From positions 620,001 through 684,000 of the forward strand of contig NZ_CP121671.1 in NCBI RefSeq assembly GCF_029714185.1: 64,000 bases of DNA, written 5' to 3'. The position numbers and the translations under genes are program-made. Below, piece after piece: positions 8,262 through 17,005 of the stretch. The notes beneath the pieces are model-generated. The model was not told the origin of the DNA and did no database searches. It saw only the letters and a list, made by a program, of their open reading frames with translations. Within the stretch, counting starts at the first letter, position 1; each line of letters begins with the position of its first letter. This stretch comes from Halobacillus naozhouensis (GTDB lineage: Bacteria > Bacillota > Bacilli > Bacillales > Halobacillaceae).

Positions 8262-8290
8262 AAACAGAGCTCCTATGGGCTCTGTTTATT
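8262..8290. terminator. Bidirectional intrinsic terminator
   Basis: A 9-bp stem (8262-8270 with 8279-8287) between the convergent HTH and amidohydrolase genes; it overlaps the stop codon of the amidohydrolase. Confidence 0.75.
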
Positions 8291-9884
8291 TACGTTCATA
8301 TACTTTTTTACCGCGGTACCACGTTTCCAGAACTTTTATATGGTGCAGGTCTTGAGGTGAAACTTCGTGAGGATGTTGATTAAGCAGGACGAAATCGGCT
8401 TGATATCCAGGTTTGATCTTTCCTTTACTATCTTCACGGTATTCAATTTCCGCCGGTACAGCTGTGAAAGCATGAAAGCTGTCATCCACCTTTAATTTTT
8501 CCTGGGGCATCCAGCCACCTTCAGGATTCCCTTCGAGATCTGTGCGATTTACGGCCGTATTGATCGTCACAAACGGATTGATTGAGCCGATCGGCAAGTC
8601 TGAACTTAATGTAACAGGAATGTGGTCACGCACTAAACTGTTAAAGGGATCACAAAAAGGAAGCAATTCTTTTGGTGTCCAGTTATCCTTTTTATCCCAC
8701 TCGCCCAGCAAAAAGGAAGGCTGTGTTTCGATATACGGCTTGAGTGTTCGCAGCCGATCCATGAGGTCAGGGGCAAGGGTTTGAGCGTGGATGATTCGGT
8801 GCCGTCGCTCTCTAGTATAGGCTTCTTTCTGTTCCAATGCCTCAATCGCCTGCTCGCAGGCCCGGTCTCCAATTGCATGCATGGCAACTTGCATCCCATT
8901 TGAACCAGCTTCAGCCACCATTTCATTTACTTGCTCCTGGGTGTAAATGAGCGTACCACTTGTCTCAGGGTTTTCTGGATAAGGGTTTCTCATGGCCGAT
9001 GTATGAAGACGCTGAGTGCCATCTAAGAAGATTTTGATCGCCCCAACTTTCACTTGACTCGTCCCATCCCCCGTTCTAACCTTATGGTCTTTAAGGAATT
9101 GTCTGAGATCATCAATATCAAATATATAATGATGTAGTTGAACATCAATTGGGAGTTCGCCTTCATTTTCAAGTTCCGTATAAGCCCTCCATAACCGATC
9201 ATAATTTCTAATGAAATTTAAATCATCGGTATGCACGGAGGTAAGGCCGTTTTCGCTAATGTGAGGAAAAGCAGCCCTCAGAGCCTGTTTGGCATCTTCG
9301 ACAGACCGTCCCCAGAAATGACGCTTAATGTAATGGACGGCCGTATCTTTAAATCGTCCTGTCCACTGACCTTGATCGTCTGTTTCCTTGAAAATATCCG
9401 GTTCTTTTTTGAAATCTTCTTCTTCCCTTAACAATTCTAATGCCTTTTCACTAATCACACACTCATGTCCATCTTCGTGCAACAAAAAGATATAAGCATT
9501 TACGTGAATTTTGTGCAGATCCTGTGCTGTTAATAATTGGTCGATGTCTTCAAATTGAGCATCATCGAATCCTTTTCCGAAAAACCACTGATTTTCTTCG
9601 AGGCTCCCATAATGGTTCTCGATCAGTTCCTTCACTTCTTTAAAACTTTGGGCTTCTGTTAAATCAAGTTCTTTTTTCAATAGCCCATATCTAAGTAAAT
9701 GCATATGACTGTCATTGAAACCAGGCGCAACCAGCTTTCCTTTTCCGTCAATCGTTGTTTTTTGGCCCTTGTAGGGACTTGGATGAATAGCCTGAAATTC
9801 ACCGTCGTCAAACTCAATGGCATACGTCTTACCCCTGTCCTTATCGTTAAAAGGCTGATAGATTCTTACATTATCTATGATCAC
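8286..9884 (-). CDS. Amidohydrolase, YtcJ-like metal-dependent hydrolase
   Basis: A 532-residue member of the amidohydrolase superfamily (YtcJ-like branch). A small beta-sandwich domain flanks a TIM barrel. Metal ligands are visible: the HxH of GFNDSHMHLLRYG, QVAMHAIGDRA, RHRIIHAQTL, and the SSDLPIGSINP aspartate motif near the end of the barrel. The C-terminus (KGKIKPGYQADFVLLNQHP) is the usual beta-sandwich closure. The substrate is unknown; family members act on N-acyl amides and cyclic amides. A paralogue lies at 49422. It is a monocistronic unit between two terminators. Confidence 0.85.
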   Translation of the reverse strand: MIIDNVRIYQPFNDKDRGKTYAIEFDDGEFQAIHPSPYKGQKTTIDGKGKLVAPGFNDSHMHLLRYGLLKKELDLTEAQSFKEVKELIENHYGSLEENQWFFGKGFDDAQFEDIDQLLTAQDLHKIHVNAYIFLLHEDGHECVISEKALELLREEEDFKKEPDIFKETDDQGQWTGRFKDTAVHYIKRHFWGRSVEDAKQALRAAFPHISENGLTSVHTDDLNFIRNYDRLWRAYTELENEGELPIDVQLHHYIFDIDDLRQFLKDHKVRTGDGTSQVKVGAIKIFLDGTQRLHTSAMRNPYPENPETSGTLIYTQEQVNEMVAEAGSNGMQVAMHAIGDRACEQAIEALEQKEAYTRERRHRIIHAQTLAPDLMDRLRTLKPYIETQPSFLLGEWDKKDNWTPKELLPFCDPFNSLVRDHIPVTLSSDLPIGSINPFVTINTAVNRTDLEGNPEGGWMPQEKLKVDDSFHAFTAVPAEIEYREDSKGKIKPGYQADFVLLNQHPHEVSPQDLHHIKVLETWYRGKKVYERK

Positions 9885-9966
9885 GAAACCATTCTCCTCT
9901 CCAAACTTCTTCTATTAAATGTTACCACTATAACAAATTAGTAAACCTTTTTGAGAAGAGAATGAA

Positions 9967-9998
9967 AAACGCAGAGCCATGGGCACGACTCTGCGTTT
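9967..9998 (-). terminator. Terminator of the ridA gene
   Basis: A 10-bp stem (9967-9976 with 9989-9998) with a T run when read on the minus strand, directly downstream of the RidA stop codon. Confidence 0.85.
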
Positions 9999-10002
9999 AG
10001 GG

Positions 10003-10383
10003 TTATTCTTTAACAGCAATGGCTTCGATTTCAACTTTAGCTCCTTTTGGAAGCTTTCCTACTTCGACGGCGGCACGGGCTGGGTACGGTTCGCTCAAAT
10101 AGCTCGCATAAACTTCATTAACGACAGCAAAGTCGTCGATGTTATCGAGGTATATATTAGCTTTTGCGATGTGTTTGTATGAAAGGCCAGCTTCGTTTAG
10201 AATTGCGCCAATATTCTTCATGACTTGTTTAGCTTGATCTTCTACATGTTCCGACACAAACGACTGAGTAGTGGGATCGAGCGGGATTTGTCCGGAAATA
10301 AAAATATGATCCCCGACATCGACAGCTTGCGAATAAGGCCCGATGGCAGCAGGGGCTTTGTCTGTTGAGATTGGTTTAAACAT
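10003..10383 (-). CDS. RidA-family enamine/imine deaminase
   Basis: A 126-residue RidA (YjgF/YER057c) protein, normal length. Signature stretches are PAAIGPYSQAVDVGD, FISGQIPLDPTT and YPARAAVEVGKLPKGA, the last holding the Arg that binds the substrate carboxylate. These trimers hydrolyse reactive 2-aminoacrylate and related enamines released by PLP enzymes. Start ATG after GAGGAGTG. Monocistronic with its own terminator. Confidence 0.92.
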   Translation of the reverse strand: MFKPISTDKAPAAIGPYSQAVDVGDHIFISGQIPLDPTTQSFVSEHVEDQAKQVMKNIGAILNEAGLSYKHIAKANIYLDNIDDFAVVNEVYASYLSEPYPARAAVEVGKLPKGAKVEIEAIAVKE

Positions 10384-10762
10384 AGTGAATCACTCCTCTT
10401 ATGTATATTTAATAAATATCCTATCACGCTAAGAATGTTTAGGAAATACAGATCATGCAGAAGAAAGGAGAAACAAATCATTTCCCGGGAAATATTGCTG
10501 AGTAGTGTCAGGTCTTGCTATTAGGAATTTTTAATGGTTTACCGAAAATTTTGTCTTTACAAACTGAAAATTTTATCATTAAATTAATATCAACCGCCAT
10601 TTTGAGTGTTTTTGTTATAGGGGAATTTATCAAAGATTTCCAAAATCTACTTTGATACAGGCAGATTCACTCGGTGGTGAAAGGGTGTTAGAGGGGTATA
10701 ATTACCTAAAAGTGTTAGAGTAATTTACCAATCGAAGGATAAGATAGCCTAGTTTGGTGTAA
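10384..10762. other. AT-rich intergenic region upstream of the nhaC-like gene
   Basis: No coding frame of interest. A TATAAT hexamer lies at 10697-10702, but I find no convincing -35 at 17 nt. It leads into the palindrome at 10763. Confidence 0.4.
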
Positions 10763-10780
10763 GCGGTTACATGTAACCGC
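10763..10780. promoter_or_regulatory. Perfect 18-bp palindrome, candidate operator
   Basis: GCGGTTACATGTAACCGC is a perfect inverted repeat with no central spacer, 47 nt before the GTG start of the NhaC-family antiporter gene. The absence of a loop and of a T tract argues for a dimeric repressor site rather than a terminator. The regulator is unknown. Confidence 0.5.
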
Positions 10781-10827
10781 GTTTAATGATACACTATTTA
10801 GGGATTTCACTTGAAGGAGGGAAACTT

Positions 10828-12315
10828 GTGGCAGATTCACGAAACGATGAAGTCATTGATGAAGCAATAGGAGAAAAGTCAATTAACAGATTAGAATTCC
10901 ATGGAGGCGTCTTTGCAGCCACAGTCCCACTAATCTTTTTCATAGTGTGGGCGATTACATTAAGTGTAACGAAGCTTGTCACTGAAGAAGCATTGGTTCT
11001 CGGAATGGTAATCGGTGTAGCCATCGGTTTATTTCTATGTAAATCAAAGTGGGCGGATTACGCACAAGCTTTAATTTCAGGGATGGCGCAGCCTATTGGG
11101 GTTATCGCTGTTATTGCCTGGTTTTGGGCAGGAATGTTTGCCAAGTTATTATCAGCAGGCGGACTTGTTGATGGACTCATTTGGTTTGGGTTTCAGACGG
11201 GGCTCGAGGGCGGTGCTTTTGTTGGAGTAACCTTCTTGCTGTCCGCATTATTTGCAACAGCCGTTGGTACTGGATACGGAACTGTTGCAGCATTTGGCAT
11301 TCTAATGTATCCAGCAGGGGTCATCCTAGGAGCAGACCCAGTCTTACTGCTGGCAGCTATCTTAAGTGGTGCAGTGTTTGGGGATAACCTCGCACCTGTC
11401 TCTGATACCACAATAGTCTCCGCTACGACACAGGAAGCAGATGTGCCAGGAGTTGTCCGTTCCCGATTTAAATATTCTATTACGGCTGCTATCCCGGCTC
11501 TTATCTTATTCGTGATTCTCGGTGGCGGCGGAGATGCGCAAAATACAGAAGCTATGGCGAGACTTCAGGAGCAAGTATCACCACACGGACTATTGCTGCT
11601 GATTCCGTTCGCATTAGTCTTATATTTAGCATTGTCAGGTCATCATTTATTAACTTCTTTGACATGGGGCATTGTCGCTTCAATCGTCTTTATCATTATT
11701 TCCGGAACCCCTTTTACCGAAATCATTCATATCTATAAAAATGATGCGGGGGAGGCTGTTATAGAAGGTGCCCTTATGAATGGTATCGGCGGCTATTTTA
11801 ATATGGCAATATTAATTCTGTTTATATTAGCAGCTGCCCATCTAATGGAAGTAGCTGGTACGATGGACACGATCAGGGATTTCTTCCTTGGCATTATTAA
11901 AGGTGTAGTGAAACGTGCAGAGCTTTCCATGTATGGTATTGTTGCTTTCTTAAATGTGTTTATTACGATCAATACGGCAGCAGAAATTGCAGCAGCTCCA
12001 TTTGTGCGAAAGCTTGGAAAGGAAATGAATATCCACCCTTACCGTCGAGCAAATTTCCTTGATACGGTAACTTCTTCCTTAGGATACATTTTCCCTTGGA
12101 GTGCTGGTGTGCTTCTGGCTTGGGCTACGATAAAAGGTGCTGCCCAGGAATATGAGAATATACCAGTGGTTAGTCCAGCTGAAGTATTCCCTTATGTCTT
12201 TCAAGGTTGGGGACTACTCATCGTTATGCTCATCGCAGCTTTGACAGGCTGGGGCTTACGTTACAATGGAAAGAATGGAGAAGAAGTAAAACCGAAAGAT
12301 TATCAAAATAAATAG
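10828..12315 (+). CDS. Na+/H+ antiporter, NhaC family
   Basis: A 495-residue secondary transporter with about 12 hydrophobic segments, expected to extrude Na+ in exchange for H+. GTGYGTVAAFGILMYPAG and GAVFGDNLAPVSDTT are the family core; NTAAEIAAAPFVRKL marks the C-terminal half-repeat. The GTG at 10828 follows AAGGAGG by 6 nt and is preferred over the in-frame ATG at 10786, which sits before that ribosome binding site. An 18-bp palindrome upstream and a strong terminator downstream make this a single-gene unit. A malate/lactate-type exchange activity is possible for this family. Confidence 0.85.
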   Translation: MADSRNDEVIDEAIGEKSINRLEFHGGVFAATVPLIFFIVWAITLSVTKLVTEEALVLGMVIGVAIGLFLCKSKWADYAQALISGMAQPIGVIAVIAWFWAGMFAKLLSAGGLVDGLIWFGFQTGLEGGAFVGVTFLLSALFATAVGTGYGTVAAFGILMYPAGVILGADPVLLLAAILSGAVFGDNLAPVSDTTIVSATTQEADVPGVVRSRFKYSITAAIPALILFVILGGGGDAQNTEAMARLQEQVSPHGLLLLIPFALVLYLALSGHHLLTSLTWGIVASIVFIIISGTPFTEIIHIYKNDAGEAVIEGALMNGIGGYFNMAILILFILAAAHLMEVAGTMDTIRDFFLGIIKGVVKRAELSMYGIVAFLNVFITINTAAEIAAAPFVRKLGKEMNIHPYRRANFLDTVTSSLGYIFPWSAGVLLAWATIKGAAQEYENIPVVSPAEVFPYVFQGWGLLIVMLIAALTGWGLRYNGKNGEEVKPKDYQNK

Positions 12316-12323
12316 CATGAAGA

Positions 12324-12359
12324 AAAAGTACTCTTCCATCTGCGAAGAGTACTTTTTTA
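12324..12359 (+). terminator. Strong intrinsic terminator of the antiporter gene
   Basis: A perfect 13-bp stem (12324-12336 with 12344-12356) and T run. An apparent small reading frame over this hairpin is not credible. Confidence 0.9.
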
Positions 12360-12486
12360 TAGGAGGAGAAATGGTGAAAACAGGTCCCTTCAGAACAAAG
12401 TGCGTTCATAGAATTATTAACCTGTTATATAAATCAGTTATCTATTTATTATTGCTATATAACACTGTTTTCCTTACAATAGTTTC

Positions 12487-12500
12487 TGAAAGCGCTTTTA
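12487..12500 (+). promoter_or_regulatory. Candidate cre (CcpA) site for the acyl-CoA ligase gene
   Basis: TGAAAGCGCTTTTA matches the catabolite-responsive consensus at 13 of 14 positions and lies 24 nt before the ligase start codon, a position typical for CcpA roadblock repression of fatty-acid use. Confidence 0.65.
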
Positions 12501-12524
12501 TGAAAGAGGGAGGAGACATAAGGG

Positions 12525-14105
12525 ATGCATGTACCACTATTGTTGACGGATTTTTTGGATCGCTCAGTTGAACTGTATGGGGAAAAGCCTGCAATTATTG
12601 ATGATGAACGAATCCTGACTTATCGCCAATTAAACGGTCGGGTTAATCAATTATCAAGAGGACTACGAAGTCTTGGGGTAAAAAAAGGGGATAAAGTAGC
12701 CTACCTTGCACCGAACACTACCGAAATGTTGGAAGGTTTCTATGGTGTTTTTCAGGTGGGGGCAGTCATGACAGCATTAAACACTCGTTTGCAGCCGGCT
12801 GACTATCAATTCATACTAACACATAGTGAAAGCAAAGTGCTGTTTGTCGATGAGGAGCTGTATCCGCTTATAAAACCGGTCTTAAGGAATATTCCTTCTT
12901 TAGAAAAAGTGATTATTCATGGTGAGGCAGTGGATAACCGTGAGGGGTATGATGAATGGCGGACTCAGTTTTCGCCGGACACGTTCGATCGTGCTGAACT
13001 AGAAGAAACGGATATAGCGAGTTTACTTTACACAAGTGGTACGACGGGAAATCCAAAAGGCGTGCTGCTATCCCATCGGGCCAACTACTTACATGCTTTG
13101 TCATCAATGCATCACCTGCGCGTATCGGATAGCGATACGCTGCTGCATGTCCTGCCTATGTTTCACGTGAACGGCTGGGGCTCGCCTTTTTACTATACAA
13201 TGAATGGAGCTACGCAGGTGATGCTGCGGAAGGTCGATCCGAAATTAATTTTGCAAAAAGTGAAAGACAATGGTGTTACCGTCATGCACATGGCCCCAAC
13301 CGTTTTAAACATGGTCATTGAAGAATATGAGTCACTCCCACTGGAACTGGAACAGGATTTGCGCGTTGTGATAGCCGGTTCTGCTCCACCGCCGGCTTTT
13401 GTGCGAAAGGTAGAAGAAGATCTCAAGTGGGAATTCATTCAAGTTTATGGGATGACAGAAATTAGTCCGTTAATTACAACATCGATACCACGTTCAATGG
13501 AACTCGATTTACCTTTGGAAGATCAATATCTTTTAAAAGCGAAAACGGGTTATTCGATGGTAGGATCTAAAGTCAGGGTGCTGGATGAGATGGGGGATGA
13601 AGTGTCACATGACGGAAAGACGATCGGTGAAATTGCGACCCGTTCTAATAACGTGATGGAAGGGTATTATAAAAATGAGACCGCTACCAATAAAACGATT
13701 CGCGATGGCTGGCTATATACTGGGGACATGGCGGTTGTCGATCATCATGGTTATATTGAGATTGTGGATCGAAAAAAGGACGTTATTATTAGCGGAGGAG
13801 AAAATATTTCTTCTATTGAGGTAGAAGGGACGCTGTATGACCATCCCGCGATATTAGAAGCTGCTGTTGTGGCTGTGCCTGATGAAAAGTGGGGAGAAGT
13901 TCCTCATGCTGTTATTGTGTTAAGGGAAGGCTATGCTGAGAAAGAAGCTGATTTAATCGATTATTGCCGGAAGAAATTAGCTCATTTCAAAGTCCCTAAG
14001 AGTTTTTCATTTGTGAACCAGCTTCCTAAAACAGCTTCAGGGAAAATCCAAAAAGTCGTTCTCCGTAAAAAGTTTTGGAAGGGCCACGATCGTATGGTTA
14101 GATAG
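12525..14105 (+). CDS. Acyl-CoA synthetase (AMP-forming fatty-acid:CoA ligase)
   Basis: A 526-residue ANL-superfamily enzyme that activates a carboxylic acid, probably medium- or long-chain fatty acid, to its CoA thioester. Visible motifs: YTSGTTGNPKG (phosphate loop), VYGMTEISP, GWLYTGDMA (adenylate Asp), the hinge DRKKDVIISGGENI, and the catalytic Lys in LPKTASGKIQK near the C-terminus. Full length for the family. Start ATG after GGGAGGAG. A cre site overlaps the leader, consistent with repression by preferred sugars. It forms a single-gene unit closed by a strong terminator. Exact chain-length specificity cannot be read from sequence. Confidence 0.9.
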   Translation: MHVPLLLTDFLDRSVELYGEKPAIIDDERILTYRQLNGRVNQLSRGLRSLGVKKGDKVAYLAPNTTEMLEGFYGVFQVGAVMTALNTRLQPADYQFILTHSESKVLFVDEELYPLIKPVLRNIPSLEKVIIHGEAVDNREGYDEWRTQFSPDTFDRAELEETDIASLLYTSGTTGNPKGVLLSHRANYLHALSSMHHLRVSDSDTLLHVLPMFHVNGWGSPFYYTMNGATQVMLRKVDPKLILQKVKDNGVTVMHMAPTVLNMVIEEYESLPLELEQDLRVVIAGSAPPPAFVRKVEEDLKWEFIQVYGMTEISPLITTSIPRSMELDLPLEDQYLLKAKTGYSMVGSKVRVLDEMGDEVSHDGKTIGEIATRSNNVMEGYYKNETATNKTIRDGWLYTGDMAVVDHHGYIEIVDRKKDVIISGGENISSIEVEGTLYDHPAILEAAVVAVPDEKWGEVPHAVIVLREGYAEKEADLIDYCRKKLAHFKVPKSFSFVNQLPKTASGKIQKVVLRKKFWKGHDRMVR

Positions 14106-14109
14106 CGGA

Positions 14110-14147
14110 AAGCAGAAAGGCCTCGGATCCGGGGCCTTTCTGCTTTA
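14110..14147 (+). terminator. Intrinsic terminator of the acyl-CoA ligase gene
   Basis: A 13-bp stem (14110-14122 with 14133-14145) starting just after the stop codon. Confidence 0.85.
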
Positions 14148-14232
14148 TTAAGTTCATGTTAGGGATCGGAAGATTTGTGGTATGTAGATTAGGTAAACAT
14201 CAAAATATATTCTAAGATAAGGAGAAAACAAT

Positions 14233-15297
14233 ATGTGGCTGAGGCACCCCTTTTTTAAGTATATAACAGCTGTGATTCTGGTGTTAATCTGTATTTATTT
14301 TCTACATATTCTTCACTTTTTTCAGCCTGTTCAAACCATTATCGGTACGTTATTTTACCCCATTCTAATCGCCGGGTTTTTATTTTATTTAATTAGACCC
14401 TTTGTCAGGTTTTTGTCTAAGCCCAGGTATATCCCGGAAGTAGCTGCGATTCTAATTGTCTTTGTTGCGATTGCTGGATTGCTATATGCAGCCTCGATCT
14501 ATTTGGCGGATACGATTCAAAAGCAAGTTTCCAGTATTTCAAATCTACCAGAGAAATTAAAAGAAACTGCACAACAGACGGGACAAGTCATCCAAAGTAA
14601 CAATTTAGGAATTCTCTCAGTCGGAGAACTGCGTCAAAAATTTTCCAGTTTATTTGGAAGCTTTGTCCAGCAAATTAGTGATCATCTGACTGAAGTAGTC
14701 TCCACGATTGCAAGTGCTGCAACTGTTCTTGTCATTATCCCGTTTGTCTTATTTTACTTTCTAAAAGATGGCGATCGTTTAATTCCTTTCTTATTAAGAG
14801 CGATTCCCGAGAAACATAGGAGAGAAGGGAAGAACCTATTAAAAAATATTGATCAAACACTGGCTGCCTATATTATTGGCCAAATTACAGTAGCTGTAGT
14901 TGATGGTGTACTTATGTATATTGGTTACTTACTGATCGGGCTAGATTATGCATTAGTGCTCGCGATTTTTGTCATGATTACAGCAGTTGTACCTTTTTTC
15001 GGACCGATACTGGGTGCCATTCCGGCTTTATTGGTAGCTTTGACGCAAGATCCCGTCATGGCCGTTTATGTTTTAATTACCCTTGTAGTGGTTCAGCAGC
15101 TTGAGGGGAATCTAGTTGCACCAGTTGTCCTTGGCAACCGCTTGAATTTACACCCTTTGACAATTATTTTGCTGTTAGTCGTGGCCGCTGCCTTATATGG
15201 GTTTATTGGTATGGTCATTGCGGTTCCGTTGTATTCCGTATTGAAAGTCATATTGAAAAACCTTGTGAAATTTTTAAGACTCCGATTTCAGGAATGA
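14233..15297 (+). CDS. AI-2E (PerM/YdbI) family membrane transporter
   Basis: A 354-residue membrane protein with about eight transmembrane segments and a cytoplasmic amphipathic stretch at about 95-140. The conserved VPFFGPILGAIPALLVAL and QQLEGNLVAPVVLG motifs identify the AI-2E transporter family. Members export autoinducer-2 in some bacteria, but others act as Na+/H+ antiporters in halophiles, so a Na+-related role is a serious alternative here. Start ATG after AAGGAG. The kinase-like gene at 15307 follows after 9 nt, so both are probably one transcript. Confidence 0.88.
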   Translation: MWLRHPFFKYITAVILVLICIYFLHILHFFQPVQTIIGTLFYPILIAGFLFYLIRPFVRFLSKPRYIPEVAAILIVFVAIAGLLYAASIYLADTIQKQVSSISNLPEKLKETAQQTGQVIQSNNLGILSVGELRQKFSSLFGSFVQQISDHLTEVVSTIASAATVLVIIPFVLFYFLKDGDRLIPFLLRAIPEKHRREGKNLLKNIDQTLAAYIIGQITVAVVDGVLMYIGYLLIGLDYALVLAIFVMITAVVPFFGPILGAIPALLVALTQDPVMAVYVLITLVVVQQLEGNLVAPVVLGNRLNLHPLTIILLLVVAAALYGFIGMVIAVPLYSVLKVILKNLVKFLRLRFQE

Positions 15298-15306
15298 GGT
15301 GTCAAT

Positions 15307-16254
15307 TTGGAGCTGCAGGACAAATTTGTTGAAAACGTTATTTTTTCTTTCCGTAAGCAGGGAGAAGAATGGTTGAAAGCCTTGCCATGGCTGCTTAACT
15401 ATTGTGAGAAAAAGTGGGACTTGGTGATGAAAGACCCTTACACTCTGTCGTTTAATTATGTGGCGCCAGCCGTAAGAAGGGACGGCAGTGAGGTTGTGGT
15501 CAAAATTGGCTTGCCAGGTCAAGGGTTTAATCACGAACTTGATGCACTTCAGACCCTCAACCCCAAAGGTATAGTTCAACTTTTAGATGCTGAACGGGAG
15601 CGTGGGGTGTTTTTGTTAGAAAAGGTGAAGCCAGGAACGATGCTTGCAACCGTTGAATGTGAAGAGGATGTATGTCAAATAGCTGCCATGGTGATGAAGC
15701 GCCTTGTGGCTCCTGCTGAAATGGAGAAAGAGTTTCCTACGACAAAAGACCGCGAAGATGATTTAGCTCGCATCTATGAAGAAAACCCGACTGGATTCGG
15801 ACCTTTCTCCCGTAAAACGTTGCGAAGAGCATTAAATGTGTTTGCGAATATGAATACAACCATGCCAGCTTCGAAGCTTCTTCATGGTGATTTTCATCAT
15901 TACAATATTCTGTCTGATGGGACTGGTTCGTGGATCGCAATCGATCCGAAAGGGCTAATAGGAGAAGTAGAGTATGACCTAATCCAATTTCTGATGAACT
16001 GTTTGCCGGAAGAAGGTGCTTATGAGATTATCGCAAATAGAGTGAAACAACTGAGTCACGAGTTAAATTTAAACGTGAAACGATTGTTGCTTTGGGGGTA
16101 TGCTCATTCTGTGCTATCCAGTGCCTGGACCGTTGATGTGAAAACAGGTGAGTATAATCGAAGCTTCTCCCAGTGTGTGGATATTTTCAAACATCTATAT
16201 GAGAAATATTTCGGTCAATCAATAGATGACTTTTTAGGAAAACGAGCACCTTAG
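15307..16254 (+). CDS. APH(6)-like aminoglycoside/hydroxyurea phosphotransferase family protein
   Basis: A 315-residue kinase-fold protein. LLHGDFHHYNILSDG holds the catalytic Asp and metal-binding Asn, and AIDPKGLIGEVEYDL is the DFG-like magnesium-binding motif, both typical of the APH(6)/StrB-hydroxyurea family. N-terminal lobe at about 35-110 with VVVKIG as the ATP-binding Lys. TTG start after GAGGTG. Chromosomal homologues without known resistance phenotype are common in Bacillaceae, so the natural substrate is unknown and drug resistance should not be assumed. Follows the AI-2E gene closely. Confidence 0.82.
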   Translation: MELQDKFVENVIFSFRKQGEEWLKALPWLLNYCEKKWDLVMKDPYTLSFNYVAPAVRRDGSEVVVKIGLPGQGFNHELDALQTLNPKGIVQLLDAERERGVFLLEKVKPGTMLATVECEEDVCQIAAMVMKRLVAPAEMEKEFPTTKDREDDLARIYEENPTGFGPFSRKTLRRALNVFANMNTTMPASKLLHGDFHHYNILSDGTGSWIAIDPKGLIGEVEYDLIQFLMNCLPEEGAYEIIANRVKQLSHELNLNVKRLLLWGYAHSVLSSAWTVDVKTGEYNRSFSQCVDIFKHLYEKYFGQSIDDFLGKRAP

Positions 16255-16266
16255 AGGTGCTAGTTT
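16245..16266 (+). terminator. Weak hairpin at the 3' end of the kinase gene
   Basis: A 6-bp stem (16245-16250 with 16256-16261) that overlaps the stop codon, followed by only a poor T-rich tract. Possible terminator between convergent genes. Confidence 0.4.
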
Positions 16267-16274
16267 GTTAAGGT

Positions 16275-16622
16275 TTATGGACTTTTAGCGACTGCTTTGT
16301 CTTTACGTACAATCCCCATTATCCCAGCGATAAGCAGTAAGGCTGCTGGAATTAAGTAGAACATCGAAATACTGACGAGACCCCCCAGGGCAGCGGCAAT
16401 CATCATAATCGCTCCTACCTTTGTTTTGCTCTTAACAAGTATGGCCCCTACAATTGCGAGAGTGGAGAACAAGAAGGCTGACCAGCCAAGCCCGCTGATG
16501 GCACTTGTTCCCGCCTCACTGACAGCCGCATCAATTTCTCCAATGAAGATCGCAAAAATGGCACTGAAAAAACCAATAATTCCGCCAATTAATCCTATAA
16601 TGAATTCACTGTTGCGGTCCAT
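16275..16622 (-). CDS. DUF4064-like small membrane protein
   Basis: A 115-residue protein with four hydrophobic segments (glycine-rich FIIGLIGGIIGFF first, SGLGWSAFLFSTLAIVG second, then two C-terminal ones), resembling DUF4064 proteins. Start ATG 16622 is 6 nt after GGAGGGG; an earlier in-frame ATG at 16637 overlaps that site and was rejected. Function unknown. Confidence 0.7.
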   Translation of the reverse strand: MDRNSEFIIGLIGGIIGFFSAIFAIFIGEIDAAVSEAGTSAISGLGWSAFLFSTLAIVGAILVKSKTKVGAIMMIAAALGGLVSISMFYLIPAALLLIAGIMGIVRKDKAVAKSP

Positions 16623-16776
16623 GGTGTACCCCTCCATTCATAATAGAACCTGTCTATTGATTTCTATTCGATAAGGGAAGTTTTATTCTTGACTAAGTGT
16701 TGATTTTATTTCACCGTGTTCAGTTTGACTGTCTCTAAGTTGCTAAAGAGTGGTGGCTATGATACATTCTTATCAA

Positions 16777-16880
16777 TGCCATCCCGTCTAGTAATCGACT
16801 GCGGGAAACTTAACCAATCTCGGGGATGGCAGGTTACATACGAAAGCCGGATTTGTCCATAAACAAGTCCGGCTTTTTCT
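16777..16880 (+). ncRNA. Structured leader with pseudoknot and terminator upstream of cstA
   Basis: A 9-bp helix TGCCATCCC/GGGATGGCA (16777-16785 with 16823-16831) encloses a loop whose TAACC (16811-16815) can pair with GGTTA (16832-16836) just outside the helix, an H-type pseudoknot. An alternative CCCG/CGGG pairing (16783-16786 with 16802-16805) is mutually exclusive with part of the main helix. Seven nt later comes an intrinsic terminator (13-bp stem 16844-16856 with 16863-16875, then T run). This aptamer-plus-terminator layout 126 nt before the CstA start suggests a riboswitch or other attenuator. I do not recognise the class. Confidence 0.55.
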
Positions 16881-16882
16881 AA

Positions 16883-16896
16883 TGAAAGCGATTGAT
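16883..16896 (+). promoter_or_regulatory. Weak candidate cre site upstream of cstA
   Basis: TGAAAGCGATTGAT matches the catabolite-responsive consensus at 12 of 14 positions. Catabolite control of CstA would make sense, but the match is weak. Confidence 0.3.
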
Positions 16897-17005
16897 CTTT
16901 AAGAAAAAAATGGGAATAAATATAATTTTCAGAAAAACGGTTGCTATTAGATAAAAACGGGTTTACAATACTCCTTATTATTTACTATTGAAAGGAGGCT
17001 TCGCG

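Noticed and set aside
12317..12571. Apparent small reading frame after the NhaC-type antiporter gene
   Set aside because: It reads through the strong terminator hairpin at 12324-12356 and the upstream region of the ligase; no ribosome binding site and no similarity.
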